A stretch of DNA of 39,793 nucleotides from Frankiaceae bacterium (GTDB taxonomy: Bacteria; Actinomycetota; Actinomycetes; JAFAQI01), in the NCBI GenBank assembly GCA_030840585.1, contig JAVEEG010000237.1:1-39793 (forward strand). The letters are read 5' to 3'. Below, piece by piece: positions 26,295 through 36,295 of this stretch. Below the pieces are notes generated by a model, which saw nothing but the letters and a program-made list of their open reading frames with translations, did no database searches and was not told the origin of the DNA. The translations under genes were made by a program, and so were the position numbers. The first letter of the stretch is position 1. Every line of letters starts with the position of its first letter.

Positions 26295-27560
26295 GTGCGC
26301 CGCCTCACTGCTCTCGCCGCCTGCCTCACCCTGGCCGTGGCCGGCCCCGTGCTCGCCGACTCGTCGCAGCACGGACCACGACCGCCGGCCGGGTTCTGGG
26401 TCGCGGGGGATCTGCACGTGCACACCATCTATGGCCATGACACGTGCATCGACCCGACGACGGCGTGGGACCCGTCGTCAACCGACCGCGCCGCGCGCCG
26501 GTCCTGCGACGCGCCGTACACCGTCGGGTTCACACCGGCGCAGCGGCTGGCGGAGGCGCAGCAGCGCGGGCTGAACTTCGTCGCGCTGACCGACCACAAC
26601 AACGTCGTCAACCAGACCGACCCGGAGGCGCCCGCGTTCGAAGCCGCCAATCCGAACTTCGTCTGGCTGCCGGGGTACGAGAACTCGCAGCCGGGTCACG
26701 TCCAAATGCTCGGCGCCCGATCCTGCTACGGCAACAACGGCGCGATGCCGGGCGCGATCATCGAGTGTGACCAGCAAGTCACCGACAAGTCGGCGGCGGG
26801 TGAGACCGAACTCGCCGACGGGTTGCGCGCCGCTGGCGGCGTCTTCCAGATCAACCACCCGAGCGACATGAACTGGCTGCGCACCTACGGCTATGCAGTC
26901 GTCCCCGACAACGTCGAGGTCTGGAACGAGCCGTGGTTCTACCAATCACCGGCGCCGGCAAGCAACGACGACGACTTCGCCATGCAGTGGTATGACGGCT
27001 TCCTGCAACGCGGCTATCAGGTCGGCATCACCGGCGGCAGCGACTCGCACTGGGTGACTACCGACTCGGTACAAGGCATCGGTGATCCGACCACCTGGGT
27101 CTTCGTCCGGTCGCTCACCGTGCAGGGCATCCTCGACGGCTTGCGCGCCCATCACACCTTCGTTTCTGCGCTGCCGCCGCTGGAACACGGGCCGCAGCTG
27201 TTCCTCGAGGCCGACCACAACGGCGACGGCGTCTACGAGGCGATCGCCGGATCGGACACCAGCCCGCGCTCGGCGTTCCGGGTACGCACCGTCAACGCGG
27301 TTCCTGGCAGCACGCTGCGCATCGTCACCGACCGGGGCAGCGTCGACGTCCCGCTCGGCATCGCATCGACGTACGACTTCCGGCTCGGCACTGGCGGCAT
27401 CCCCGCCGGGTCGAAGTTCGTCCGCGCGCAGCTGTTCGGGCCGGACGCGCAGTCCGCGCGGCAGCAGGGTTGCGACCCGGTCGTCGGCGGCCAGTCGAGC
27501 TACTGCCGCGACGTCTTCGCGATGGAAGCAGTCACGTCACCGCTGTTCTTGGACGACTGA
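26295..27560 (+). CDS. secreted PHP-domain (CehA/McbA-like) metallohydrolase
   Basis: GDLHVHTIYGHDTC, NFVALTDHNNV, LPGYENSQPGHVQMLG, FQINHPSD, GGSDSHWV. Confidence 0.85.
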   Translation: MRRLTALAACLTLAVAGPVLADSSQHGPRPPAGFWVAGDLHVHTIYGHDTCIDPTTAWDPSSTDRAARRSCDAPYTVGFTPAQRLAEAQQRGLNFVALTDHNNVVNQTDPEAPAFEAANPNFVWLPGYENSQPGHVQMLGARSCYGNNGAMPGAIIECDQQVTDKSAAGETELADGLRAAGGVFQINHPSDMNWLRTYGYAVVPDNVEVWNEPWFYQSPAPASNDDDFAMQWYDGFLQRGYQVGITGGSDSHWVTTDSVQGIGDPTTWVFVRSLTVQGILDGLRAHHTFVSALPPLEHGPQLFLEADHNGDGVYEAIAGSDTSPRSAFRVRTVNAVPGSTLRIVTDRGSVDVPLGIASTYDFRLGTGGIPAGSKFVRAQLFGPDAQSARQQGCDPVVGGQSSYCRDVFAMEAVTSPLFLDD

Positions 27561-27568
27561 GCAATTGG

Positions 27569-27592
27569 TCTCCTCGCCCCGGGGCGAGGAGA
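27569..27592. terminator. perfect 24-bp palindrome between convergent genes
   Basis: tctcctcgccccggggcgaggaga, self-complementary over full length. Confidence 0.55.
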
Positions 27593-27599
27593 GATGCCG

Positions 27600-28853
27600 T
27601 TAGGTCTGCGGGCTCGATGCGGTGGTCGCCCATTCGGCCGGTCGGCCGAGGCGACGGACTGACGGTTCGAGCAGCAGCGGCACCACACTGCTGGTGACTA
27701 GGGCCGCGCCCACGAGCGTGCCTGCCGCGCCACCGATCGTTGCGAGGAGGGCACCCGCGACGACCGGCGCCAGCGGCGTCAGCCCGTCCGATACAAAGCC
27801 GGCGGCGCTGTTCAGCCGACCCTGCATTTCGTCGGGTGTGACGAACGACAAGTAGGCGCCGATGCCGGCGTTGTTGGCCGGCAGCAGGAAGGTGCCGACG
27901 GCAAGCAGGGCGCCGATCACACGCACGTCGGTCGTCCAGGCCATCGGCACGACGACGGCGGCGAGGACCAGACCGGTGACCATGGTCGTCGTACCGGTGG
28001 GCAACCGCTGCGCGTGCCTCGACGCGACGGCCGCGCCGACGATCCCCGCGGCTGCGGCGATCGCGTCGATGGCCCCGATGGCGGCGGGATGCACACCCGC
28101 GCGCACCAGGCGCAAGGTAATCGAGATGAGGACGTAGCCCATCGCGAAGTTGAGGATGCCGCCCCAAAGCATCATCGCGCGGGCGGCCCGGTGGCTCCAG
28201 AGGAAGCGCATGCCTTCGGCGACATCGGCGCGTAGCCGCTGTTGGCGGGTCGTAACCGGTGCCGGCAGCGGGGTTCGTAAGAAGCGAACCGCGACCGCGA
28301 ACGCTGCGAAGGTGATCGCGTCGACCGTGAACGGCAGCGAGGCCGCTACGGCGAACAGCGCGCCGCCAACTGGCGGCCCGATCAGCGAGGCGACGTGGTG
28401 GCGGGCCTGCATGCGCGTGTACGCCTGGGCTAGATCCTCGGGCGCGACAACCGCGCGCAACGATGCTGAGGCGGCCGGCGAGAAGAACGTCTCGACGACA
28501 CCAGCGAGCAGCCCCGCTACGACGAGGGTTGCGATCGACGCATTCCCGGTGGCGATCAGTAGCGCGAAAATGCCGAGGACAACGGCGGAGGCCGTGTTGC
28601 TGATCAGCAGCACGCGGCGACGGGACCATCGGTCGACGAGCGCGCCGGCAGGCAGCCGCACGATCGTTCCGGCGGCGTAGAACGCTGTGGTGGCCAGCGC
28701 GGCCTGCGTCGTCGAGTGGGTCAGTGCGTAGCCGAGCAACGGGAACACGAGCGACGACATCGCCGAGCCCAACTCGGAAGCCATGTCGCCGAGCCACAGG
28801 ATGGCGAAGTCGCGATTGCCCTTCAGGCCCGTCGTCGCCGGCGGCCCATCCAT
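27600..28853 (-). CDS. MFS transporter
   Basis: MDGPPATTGLKGNRDFAILWLGDMASELGSAMSSLVFPLLGYAL.. Confidence 0.9.
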   Translation of the reverse strand: MDGPPATTGLKGNRDFAILWLGDMASELGSAMSSLVFPLLGYALTHSTTQAALATTAFYAAGTIVRLPAGALVDRWSRRRVLLISNTASAVVLGIFALLIATGNASIATLVVAGLLAGVVETFFSPAASASLRAVVAPEDLAQAYTRMQARHHVASLIGPPVGGALFAVAASLPFTVDAITFAAFAVAVRFLRTPLPAPVTTRQQRLRADVAEGMRFLWSHRAARAMMLWGGILNFAMGYVLISITLRLVRAGVHPAAIGAIDAIAAAAGIVGAAVASRHAQRLPTGTTTMVTGLVLAAVVVPMAWTTDVRVIGALLAVGTFLLPANNAGIGAYLSFVTPDEMQGRLNSAAGFVSDGLTPLAPVVAGALLATIGGAAGTLVGAALVTSSVVPLLLEPSVRRLGRPAEWATTASSPQT

Positions 28854-28932
28854 CCCGCCGACACTACGGCGGGCCGGTTACGCCGCCGTCGAGTGGGCCG
28901 CGTCGCGCCTCAGTGTCCGGGGCTAACGTGCG

Positions 28933-29448
28933 TTGATGCTGCTTGTCGTTTCGGGGCTCCCAGGCACCGGTAAGTCGGCCGTCGCGGCGGCGTTAGCCCG
29001 AGAGATGCAGGGCGTCCATCTGTCGATCGATGCGGTCGAGGATGCACTGCTCGGTGCGGGTCTGGCTCGTGATCAGACCACCGGGATCGCTGCCTACGAA
29101 GCGGTTCGGGCGGCAGCCGAACAGAACCTGTTGCTCGGCCGTTTGGTGATAGTCGACGCTGTGAATGACAGCACCGCCGCGCGCCGGACCTGGACGAACG
29201 CGGCTGCGGCGACCGGCGCGGCGGTCCGCTTCATTGTTCTCGACGCGCCTCCTGAGGCGGAGCACCAGCGCCGGCTGGCGAATCGTGCTCGCGGGCTCAC
29301 TCACGTCGCTGAGCCCACGTGGGAGGAGGTGCAAGCCCGCGCCGCGTCATTCGAGCCGTGGGACGACGGATGCGTCCGCATCAACTCCGGGCAGCCCGTT
29401 GACGCGATTCTCCGAGACATCCGAGCGACCTTGGGTGGGAGCGGCTGA
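28933..29448 (+). CDS. AAA/P-loop kinase
   Basis: LLVVSGLPGTGKSAVAAALAREM Walker A. Confidence 0.85.
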   Translation: MMLLVVSGLPGTGKSAVAAALAREMQGVHLSIDAVEDALLGAGLARDQTTGIAAYEAVRAAAEQNLLLGRLVIVDAVNDSTAARRTWTNAAAATGAAVRFIVLDAPPEAEHQRRLANRARGLTHVAEPTWEEVQARAASFEPWDDGCVRINSGQPVDAILRDIRATLGGSG

Positions 29449-29450
29449 CC

Positions 29451-30125
29451 TCAGGCGGCGCTCGACGTGCGGGTGAGCGTGAGATGAGTGACGCCGCTCG
29501 GGGCGGTGACGCTCTCGATGTCGTAGCCCTCGTCGAGGCCTTCGAGTCCGTCCCACAACCGTTCGCCGCGACCGAGGACGATCGGTACGACCGCGATGTG
29601 CATGTGGTCCACCAGATCGGCGGCTAGGAACTGACGAACCGTCGATACGCCGCCGCCGATCCGCACGTCGAGGTCACCCGCCAGACTGCGCGCGAACTCG
29701 AGCGCTTCCTTGGGTTCCGCGTCGAGGAAGTGAAACGTCGTACCGCCTTGCATTTCGATCGGGGCGCGCTCGTAGTGGGTCAGTACGACGACCGGTGTGT
29801 GGAACGGCGGGTTGTCACCCCACCAGCCCGTCCACCCGTCGTCTTCCCAAGGACCGCGCTGGTGGCCGAACTTGTTGCGTCCCATGATTTCCACGCCGAT
29901 GCCGGCGCCCCATTTGCTGGCGTACGCATCGTCGACGCCGCGACTGCCGTCTGCTTGACCTGACATCTCGCGGAATGCCCGAGTCGGAAAGAACCACTCG
30001 TGCAGGCGGTGACTCGCGTGCCCGAACGGGGTTTCGAGGCTTTGTCCTTCCCCGGTACCAAAACCGTCGAGCGACACGGCGAAGTTATGGACGCGGACGA
30101 GTGACACACGGTCATCTTGTCGCAC
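29451..30125 (-). CDS. dihydrofolate reductase / RibD C-terminal family protein
   Basis: VHNFAVSLDGFGTGEGQS.., IGGGVSTVRQFLAADLVDHMHIAVVPIVLGRGERLW. Confidence 0.88.
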   Translation of the reverse strand: MRQDDRVSLVRVHNFAVSLDGFGTGEGQSLETPFGHASHRLHEWFFPTRAFREMSGQADGSRGVDDAYASKWGAGIGVEIMGRNKFGHQRGPWEDDGWTGWWGDNPPFHTPVVVLTHYERAPIEMQGGTTFHFLDAEPKEALEFARSLAGDLDVRIGGGVSTVRQFLAADLVDHMHIAVVPIVLGRGERLWDGLEGLDEGYDIESVTAPSGVTHLTLTRTSSAA

Positions 30126-30188
30126 CGCCTGACTAGGACACGGCGCGCCGGACGATTATGTGTTGACTCGGCTGCGAGGCTCTGACGT

Positions 30189-30941
30189 GTGGCGCTCACG
30201 ATCCACAATCGTGGCCTGGAGCCGGACATCTTCGGGACCGTCAACCACGCCGACTTCGACCGCTCCTGGCCGCTCTTCATGCAGCAGGACCCGACGGGAC
30301 AGCTCTACTACGGCGAGATCGACAAGGTCGCCGACTATGTCCTCCTTGCGACCGACGGCGACGAGCCGGTCGCGAAGGCGTACTCGGCGCCGTTCGCCTT
30401 CGGCAGCAAGGGTCGCGAGGAGCTGCCCGCGACCGGCTGGGACGGAGTCGTCCGATGGCAACACGCAGACCGGTTAGCCGGCCGCGCCGCCAATATCGCG
30501 ACCGCGCTGGAGATCGTCGTACTGAAGGAACGCCAGGGCACCGGCATCGCATCGACCATGGTGAAAGCCTTGCGGGACAACGCATTCCGGCTCGGACACG
30601 ACGTCTTGTATGCACCGGTGCGGCCGTCGCAGAAGTCCGAGGAACCCGAGACGCCGATGGACGAGTATGCCTGGCGGGTCCGCGACGACGGGCTGCCGTA
30701 CGACGCCTGGCTGCGCGTCCACGTACGAGCCGGCGGCCGGATCCTGAAGGTCTGCCCGCTGTCCATGACGATCGTCGGCACCCTCGCGCAGTGGCGAGAG
30801 TGGACCGGACTGCCGTTCGACAATGACGGGCCGATCGTCGTGGCGGGTGCGCTGACCCCTGTCCTCGTCTCCACGGCGCACGATGTCGGCGTCTACGTCG
30901 AGCCCAACGTGTGGGTCGAGCATCGCGGCGGCTCCGCGTGA
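30189..30941 (+). CDS. GNAT-like N-acetyltransferase
   Basis: TALEIVVLKERQGTGIASTMVKALRDNAFRLGHDVLYAPVRPSQK. Confidence 0.65.
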   Translation: MALTIHNRGLEPDIFGTVNHADFDRSWPLFMQQDPTGQLYYGEIDKVADYVLLATDGDEPVAKAYSAPFAFGSKGREELPATGWDGVVRWQHADRLAGRAANIATALEIVVLKERQGTGIASTMVKALRDNAFRLGHDVLYAPVRPSQKSEEPETPMDEYAWRVRDDGLPYDAWLRVHVRAGGRILKVCPLSMTIVGTLAQWREWTGLPFDNDGPIVVAGALTPVLVSTAHDVGVYVEPNVWVEHRGGSA

Positions 30942-31612
30942 CCGTCCGGGAGCAGGTCCGCCTCAGCGTCTATCGCCGCTTCGCCTACGACGGCCGCCCG
31001 CCGACGGTGGCCGACCTCGTCGACGAACTCGACAGCACCTCAGACAGCGTTGTCGCCTGCCTACAGCAGCTAGCCGACGAGCGCCATCTCGTGCTTCGGG
31101 CCGGCGGCGATGGTCTGCCGCAGATCGTGATGGCGCATCCGTTTTCGGCTGTACCACTGGGTTTCAGCGTGATGGGTCCGAGAACCCTGTGGTGGGGCGG
31201 CTGTGCCTGGGATTCGTTCGCCGTACCGCATCTCGTGCCCGACACACCGAGCGTGCTGGTCGCCACCCAGTGCCCGGCTTGTCAACGGCCGCACGCGTTT
31301 CAGGTCGCCAAGGACGCACCGCCACCGGGCGAGCAGGTCGCGCACTTCCTCGTGCCGGCCGCACGTATGTGGGACGACGTGGTTCACGCCTGCGCGAACC
31401 AGCGGATCTTCTGCTCACCGGCCTGCGTCGACGACTGGCTCGCCAGCGAGCAGCTGCCGTGCGGTTATGTGATGGATCTCGAAACTCTTTGGCGTCTCGC
31501 GTCGCACTGGTACGACGGCCGGCTGCAGCCGGGCTACACCCGACGAGAGCCCGCCGATGCGCGCGAGTACCTCGAAAGCGTCGGCCTGTCCGGCCCGTTC
31601 TGGGGGCACTGA
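30938..31612 (+). CDS. alkylmercury lyase (MerB)-like protein
   Basis: GTGA overlap with upstream gene; HPFSAVPLGFSV, GGCAWDSFAVPHLV, MWDDVVHACANQRIFCSPACVDDWL. Confidence 0.75.
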   Translation: MTVREQVRLSVYRRFAYDGRPPTVADLVDELDSTSDSVVACLQQLADERHLVLRAGGDGLPQIVMAHPFSAVPLGFSVMGPRTLWWGGCAWDSFAVPHLVPDTPSVLVATQCPACQRPHAFQVAKDAPPPGEQVAHFLVPAARMWDDVVHACANQRIFCSPACVDDWLASEQLPCGYVMDLETLWRLASHWYDGRLQPGYTRREPADAREYLESVGLSGPFWGH

Positions 31613-31689
31613 TCCGACGTCGGCGAGACAACTTGCGGCCGGTCGTCCTGCGACCCATGCCGCCGTCGCGCCGTACCGGCGCGCCCTCC

Positions 31690-31947
31690 ATGATGAAGAG
31701 CATGAGCACACGCCGGTCGCAATCCGTGTGGTGGCAGATGTGGAGCGGGATGCGCGCCTACGGCGTGAGCATCACCCTGATCTGGGCTATGTGTGCCTGC
31801 ACGGTGCTCGTAGTACTGGCCTTCGCCGTACCCGGCACGTGGTCGCACATCGCATTCGCGGGCGGGGCCGTCGTGGAACTGCTGTTGTCGGCGCTGACAC
31901 TGCGGTTCCTGAGCCGTGCGAGCGTCCGGGGGCGGCTCGACGTATAG
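31690..31947 (+). CDS. small membrane protein
   Basis: MMKSMSTRRSQSVWWQMWSGMRAYGVSITLIWAMCACTVLVVLAF.. Confidence 0.5.
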   Translation: MMKSMSTRRSQSVWWQMWSGMRAYGVSITLIWAMCACTVLVVLAFAVPGTWSHIAFAGGAVVELLLSALTLRFLSRASVRGRLDV

Positions 31948-31963
31948 GTCTGTTGCCTGCGTT

Positions 31964-32317
31964 CTACGCGACGCTGGTTGTTTGAGAGTGGCCCTGGCGT
32001 CGGGCGCGTCTGCGCGTTGACCAAGCGCGCAGAAGCAGCAAGTTGATGCAGGCGCATGCGCCGAGAAGGACCGCGAACGTTACAGCCACGGGCCACATCG
32101 GGCCGTTGTCGGGCGCGCCGCTCAGGCGCCAGGCGATGGCACCGACGAAATAGATCACCGGTAGCGCCGGCACGACCGCGGGCATTACCAGCGCGAGGGC
32201 GGTCGCCTCGATCGGGTCGAACCCGCTGTGATCATGACCCCACGCGATGCCTGCCAGCACGGCCACAGCGAGGACGTACGTCACCCTGACAGTGCGTGTC
32301 GCCCACGTTGTAGCCAC
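31964..32317 (-). CDS. small membrane protein
   Basis: GTG 32317; three hydrophobic segments. Confidence 0.5.
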   Translation of the reverse strand: MATTWATRTVRVTYVLAVAVLAGIAWGHDHSGFDPIEATALALVMPAVVPALPVIYFVGAIAWRLSGAPDNGPMWPVAVTFAVLLGACACINLLLLRAWSTRRRARRQGHSQTTSVA

Positions 32318-32391
32318 CAGTTCAGCGTAGGGCGGCCAGGCCACGTCCGATTCGCGTAGCGGGGCGAGAGGGCTGCTGCGAGCATCAGGGC

Positions 32392-32787
32392 ATGCACAGC
32401 CGCCTCGCGCCCGGCGTGGTTTGGCCGGTAGACCCGCAAACACTGCGGTCGGCGTTAGGCGAAGCCGCGACGTCGGTCGAGGTGAACTGGCTGTTCTGGA
32501 TCAAACAACCGAGCGATCGCCCCGTCGAGGCGACGTGGACACCCTTGCCGGAGGTTCTACCTGGCCTGCAGGTGACCATCCGGCCGATCGCAACGGACGA
32601 TCTTCAGGTCTTTCGACGTACCGCGCAGCCGGAGATCCTCCACGACCTCGCAGTTTGGTGCCGGCAGGCACTTGCCGCCCCCGAGGGGTGGCGGTTGATG
32701 CGGCACAACCGGCGGTGGACCGTCCACGGCAGCGAGGTCTACGCAGCCGAGCGAAGCGGTGTCGACGCGCTGCCCTGGCGGTGGTGA
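32392..32787 (+). CDS. hypothetical protein
   Basis: 131 aa ORF MHSRLAPGVVWPVDPQTLRSALGEAATSVEVNWLFWIKQP.. Confidence 0.5.
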   Translation: MHSRLAPGVVWPVDPQTLRSALGEAATSVEVNWLFWIKQPSDRPVEATWTPLPEVLPGLQVTIRPIATDDLQVFRRTAQPEILHDLAVWCRQALAAPEGWRLMRHNRRWTVHGSEVYAAERSGVDALPWRW

Positions 32788-32794
32788 TGTACGA

Positions 32795-33274
32795 GTGACC
32801 AGCCCGACGGCGATCGACGAGCTCTACGTCCAAGCCGTGCTTTGGCTCGTCGACGAGCGTGGCCTTGAACCGGTGGTCCGGGCGGCCTGCGACGCGCTGG
32901 TGGCCGGGCTCGATGGTGCGGAGTTGCAATCACTTGCCGCCCTCTCGGTCCACTCCTCGTCGTACGACAGTGAGGTGGATCAGACCGTTCGCGCGGCGCT
33001 CGCAGAACAGGGTCGACCGCTGCCGCCCAGAGGCAGCGACGAGGCAACGGAAGCGGCGGTGCGTGCGATGGCACGCGAGGCACTACGGGGGCGGTGGATA
33101 CCGCGTGAGCTGGCCGCATGGGCGCATCGCGTGATCGGTCACAGCGGACCGGCACTCGCGCAGCCACTCGTGAACCTCGACGACTGCTACGACGCGCTCG
33201 ACTACAGCGGTGACACCGAGGCTGACCTGGATGCTCAGGTGTTGTCCTTCTGCGGCTCGGTCGTTACGGACTAG
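32795..33274 (+). CDS. hypothetical protein
   Basis: 159 aa from GTG, TSPTAIDELYVQAVLWLVDERGLEPVVRAACDALVAGLDG.. Confidence 0.5.
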   Translation: MTSPTAIDELYVQAVLWLVDERGLEPVVRAACDALVAGLDGAELQSLAALSVHSSSYDSEVDQTVRAALAEQGRPLPPRGSDEATEAAVRAMAREALRGRWIPRELAAWAHRVIGHSGPALAQPLVNLDDCYDALDYSGDTEADLDAQVLSFCGSVVTD

Positions 33275-33397
33275 GTGCCTTGGGTGTGGCCTTCACCCAC
33301 GTCGCGCGGTAATGCCAACTGTCCTGGTGGCCCCAACAGTCCTCGTACGTGAACTCGACGGGCCGGGGTCAGTATTTCTCTCGGCTACGGTGCCGGG

Positions 33398-33937
33398 GTG
33401 CGGCCGAGTGATGTCGAGGCGGTGCTGATCACCGGCGGCCTCGGTGTCGGCAAGACGTCGGTGTCAGTTGCCCTTGGTGACCTGCTCGGGGCGCAGGGAG
33501 ACGCCGGCTGCGTCGTCGACCTTGACTGGCTCTGCTGGGCGTGGTCGCCGACGCTGGACTCCTCCCGGATTCACCGGCTGCTGTGCGACAACGTGCGCGC
33601 CGTCATGCCGCGGCTGCTGGTCGAAGAGCTGTCCCGGGTTGTCCTGTGCCGGGCGCTGCTCGACGACGGTCAGGTCGAAGCCCTGCGGGACGCCGTCGGT
33701 CTTCCGCTGCGCGTCGTTCGCCTGACGACTTCCCGAGCCGAAGCCGAGCGGCGACTGCGCCAACGGGACACCGGCCAAACGCTGCGCCGGCACCTCGCGC
33801 AGTTGCCGAGCTTTGCCCTTGCGGTCGAACGAACGGCGGCCGATGCGATCGTCGTCGACACGACGGAACGCACGCCCGAGGACGTCGCTGCCGAGGTGCT
33901 CGCTTTGCTCGGGTGGACATCGAAATCCGACCGCTGA
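33398..33937 (+). CDS. AAA/P-loop kinase-like protein
   Basis: VLITGGLGVGKTSVSVALGDLLGAQG Walker A. Confidence 0.8.
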   Translation: MRPSDVEAVLITGGLGVGKTSVSVALGDLLGAQGDAGCVVDLDWLCWAWSPTLDSSRIHRLLCDNVRAVMPRLLVEELSRVVLCRALLDDGQVEALRDAVGLPLRVVRLTTSRAEAERRLRQRDTGQTLRRHLAQLPSFALAVERTAADAIVVDTTERTPEDVAAEVLALLGWTSKSDR

Positions 33938-33955
33938 CGATGGATACTGCCGGAT

Positions 33956-34426
33956 GTGAGGACATTCCTCCTACCACTGCTCGTCGTGTCCGCCCCGATT
34001 CTGCCCATCCTGGCGCTGTTCAGGGTGATGCCACGTCCGCCGCGCCTCGACCTGGCCGTGGACGGCGACACCGTGGTGGTCGCCATGCACGGATGCGACG
34101 TGTTCTTCTGCATGCGGGCGCGGATCGTCGTCCCGATCGCCGCGGTCGACGGCGTGTGCGTCAGCCGACGAGACCTCGTGCCGCATGAAGGGTTACGCCT
34201 GCCCGGCACCAGCTTGGGGAAGTTGATTCGCGCCGGGTCGTACGGCGTCGGTGCCGCGCGAGACTTCTGGAACGTACGGCGAGCCGAGTCGGTGCTTGTC
34301 ATTCAGTTGTGTCCAGGCGCCGAGTACCGCCGGATCGTCCTGGAGGTCCCGGACCCCGGAGCCGAGGCGTTGCGGCTGCGACCGATCCTCGGCCCGACGA
34401 CGTTGCCGCTGCTGCCCGTGCTGTAA
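33956..34426 (+). CDS. hypothetical membrane-anchored protein
   Basis: MRTFLLPLLVVSAPILPILALFRVMPRPPRLDLAVDGDTVVVAMHGCDVFFC.. Confidence 0.6.
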   Translation: MRTFLLPLLVVSAPILPILALFRVMPRPPRLDLAVDGDTVVVAMHGCDVFFCMRARIVVPIAAVDGVCVSRRDLVPHEGLRLPGTSLGKLIRAGSYGVGAARDFWNVRRAESVLVIQLCPGAEYRRIVLEVPDPGAEALRLRPILGPTTLPLLPVL

Positions 34427-34459
34427 GAACACCGGCAATGCGTCTGACAGGGTGTCGGC

Positions 34460-34852
34460 GTGTCCGAAGAGTACGTACCGATTCGCCAAGAGCACCTCGA
34501 CGCGCTCTGTCCTGAATTGAGTCTCGTGGTCGCGGACGCGATCGCGGCCGGCAACCGGGTGTCGGAAACCTGGGACAGCTTCGGCCACGGCGTGCTGCTC
34601 CGGCACCCGCGGCCCGTTTTGGTGAACGTTCCACCGCAGACTCGTTCCGCGCTCACTTACCGGGCAATCGACGATCCGCACTACTGGCTCGGCGAGATCT
34701 GGTGCAGCCTGCACCCCGGTTGGTTCGTCGCGTTGCCGTTCACCGCGGGCGCGCGCGACCTACCCTCGCTCCGGCTTCCCGACTTCCGGTGGGGGCCGCC
34801 GACGTCTCGCCGCCGGCTTTTGCGCGCGGTGCTCAGGTTGGGCCGGCGATAA
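34460..34852 (+). CDS. hypothetical protein
   Basis: 130 aa, MSEEYVPIRQEHLDALCPELSLVVADAIAAGNRVSETW.. Confidence 0.55.
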   Translation: MSEEYVPIRQEHLDALCPELSLVVADAIAAGNRVSETWDSFGHGVLLRHPRPVLVNVPPQTRSALTYRAIDDPHYWLGEIWCSLHPGWFVALPFTAGARDLPSLRLPDFRWGPPTSRRRLLRAVLRLGRR

Positions 34853-34854
34853 GC

Positions 34855-35096
34855 GTGGTCAGCGTCCTGTTGTCGGTCACGTTCGCGTGCGGCGTACTGA
34901 TCGCGGTCGCGCATGTCCTCAACAAGAACTTCGTCGCGCCGGTCTCTACGACGTCGCGGCGAACCTCACCGCGTTCGCCTGTGCCGTCGCCGCTTCGGTG
35001 CTGCTCGACCACTGGGCCCCGGCGATGTTCTCGTCAGTCGCGATCGTCTGCTGGTTGATGCTGGCGCGACGAACGTTCCTCGCGCGCCACCGGTAA
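34855..35096 (+). pseudogene. small membrane protein split by an apparent frameshift
   Basis: VVSVLLSVTFACGVLIAVAHVLNKNF then frame change to RRAGLYDVAANLTAFACAVAASVLLDHWAPAMFSSVAIVCWLMLARRTFLARHR. Confidence 0.45.
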
Positions 35097-35101
35097 GCCG
35101 C

Positions 35102-35593
35102 CTACCGCGCGGTGACTCGGGTTCGTGCATTGAACGCCGCCAGCATCATCTTGTCCGCCCGCGAGCCTTGCGCCGGCAGCATCCCGATCTGCCGGGCGAG
35201 CGTGGCGCCGTCGTAGTAGATGGTGTTGTGCTGGATCAGGCCGTCGCGGATCTCCATCACGTCAACGCCGCGGAAGTGAATCCGGCGGCCGGTCGCGCGG
35301 ACACCCTGAAACGAACTGCCGGTGAACGTCGCGGCCGCCGACCATTGAACGACCGCCGTCGAATCGTCGGCCACGATCCGCTCGACCGACATGGTCAGGT
35401 CGGGAAACGCGGCAAACATGTCGGCGAAGAACGCACGAATCTCGTCCGCCCCCTTGAACTCGCCCACCGCGACGAAGTCGTCGACGTACCCGGGTGCTCC
35501 CAGCGCGACGATGGCATCGGGGTCGTGCGCCGCGACGGCGTCGAACGCTGCCTGGGCAACTTGCGCGGGCGTCGCGGTCATCGAGATCTCCAA
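35102..35593 (-). CDS. SnoaL-like ester cyclase / NTF2-like protein
   Basis: AVAAHDPDAIVALGAPGYVDDF..GADEIRAFFADMFAAFPDLTMSVERIVADDSTAVVQWSAAATFTG. Confidence 0.85.
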   Translation of the reverse strand: MEISMTATPAQVAQAAFDAVAAHDPDAIVALGAPGYVDDFVAVGEFKGADEIRAFFADMFAAFPDLTMSVERIVADDSTAVVQWSAAATFTGSSFQGVRATGRRIHFRGVDVMEIRDGLIQHNTIYYDGATLARQIGMLPAQGSRADKMMLAAFNARTRVTAR

Positions 35594-35627
35594 TGCAGTG
35601 TCGCCGCGAGGAACGGCGTAGCGGTTG

Positions 35628-36194
35628 TTACTTGCGCTGAGCGGACTGCGTCGGCACGGCTTCGCCGAGGGCGGCGATCGCCGCGGCCAGGATGATGTCC
35701 CGCTGCTCGGCGAGCATGCCGGGCGGGATCTGAGCGGCGCTGTGAATCACACCGAGTGCGCACGCCGTACGGACCGCGCGCTCCGGTTGCGGGTCGACGC
35801 CGGCGAGCTGCCGCTGAATCGCGATCGCGAGTGAGTGCGCGCGCTGGCCGACGTCGGGGTGGTGCAGGGTCGCGGGCTCCCGGCCGAGCAGGCCGACGAT
35901 GTCAACGTGCTCGATGAACAGGTCGAGGTACGCGGAGAGGACGGCGCGCGGATCGTGATCCTCGGCGGACCGGAGCTCGGTCACGAGCCGGCCCATCCCG
36001 TCGAGGAGCGGCCGGGTGAGCTCCAGCAGGAGCAACTCCTTGGCCGGGAAGTGGTAGTAGAGCGCGGCCTTGGTCAGCTGCAGCCGCTCGGCGATCTGGC
36101 GGAGCGAGGTGGCGTCGTACCCCTGGGCGAGGAACAGCTCGAGCGCGGTGTCGAGGATCTGCTCGCGGGTCCCCATCCGGCTTGGTGTGGTCAC
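35628..36194 (-). CDS. TetR-family transcriptional regulator
   Basis: TREQILDTALELFLAQGYDATSLRQIAERLQLTKAALYYHFPAKELLL. Confidence 0.95.
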   Translation of the reverse strand: MTTPSRMGTREQILDTALELFLAQGYDATSLRQIAERLQLTKAALYYHFPAKELLLLELTRPLLDGMGRLVTELRSAEDHDPRAVLSAYLDLFIEHVDIVGLLGREPATLHHPDVGQRAHSLAIAIQRQLAGVDPQPERAVRTACALGVIHSAAQIPPGMLAEQRDIILAAAIAALGEAVPTQSAQRK

Positions 36195-36295
36195 GATTCC
36201 CCCCGTACCTCTATGTCCGGAAAGATTAGCCGCTACAGTCTCCTTGCCGGGCGGCAGGTAGGGAGCGTGGACGGTGGCAGGGAGCAAACGGGCCG

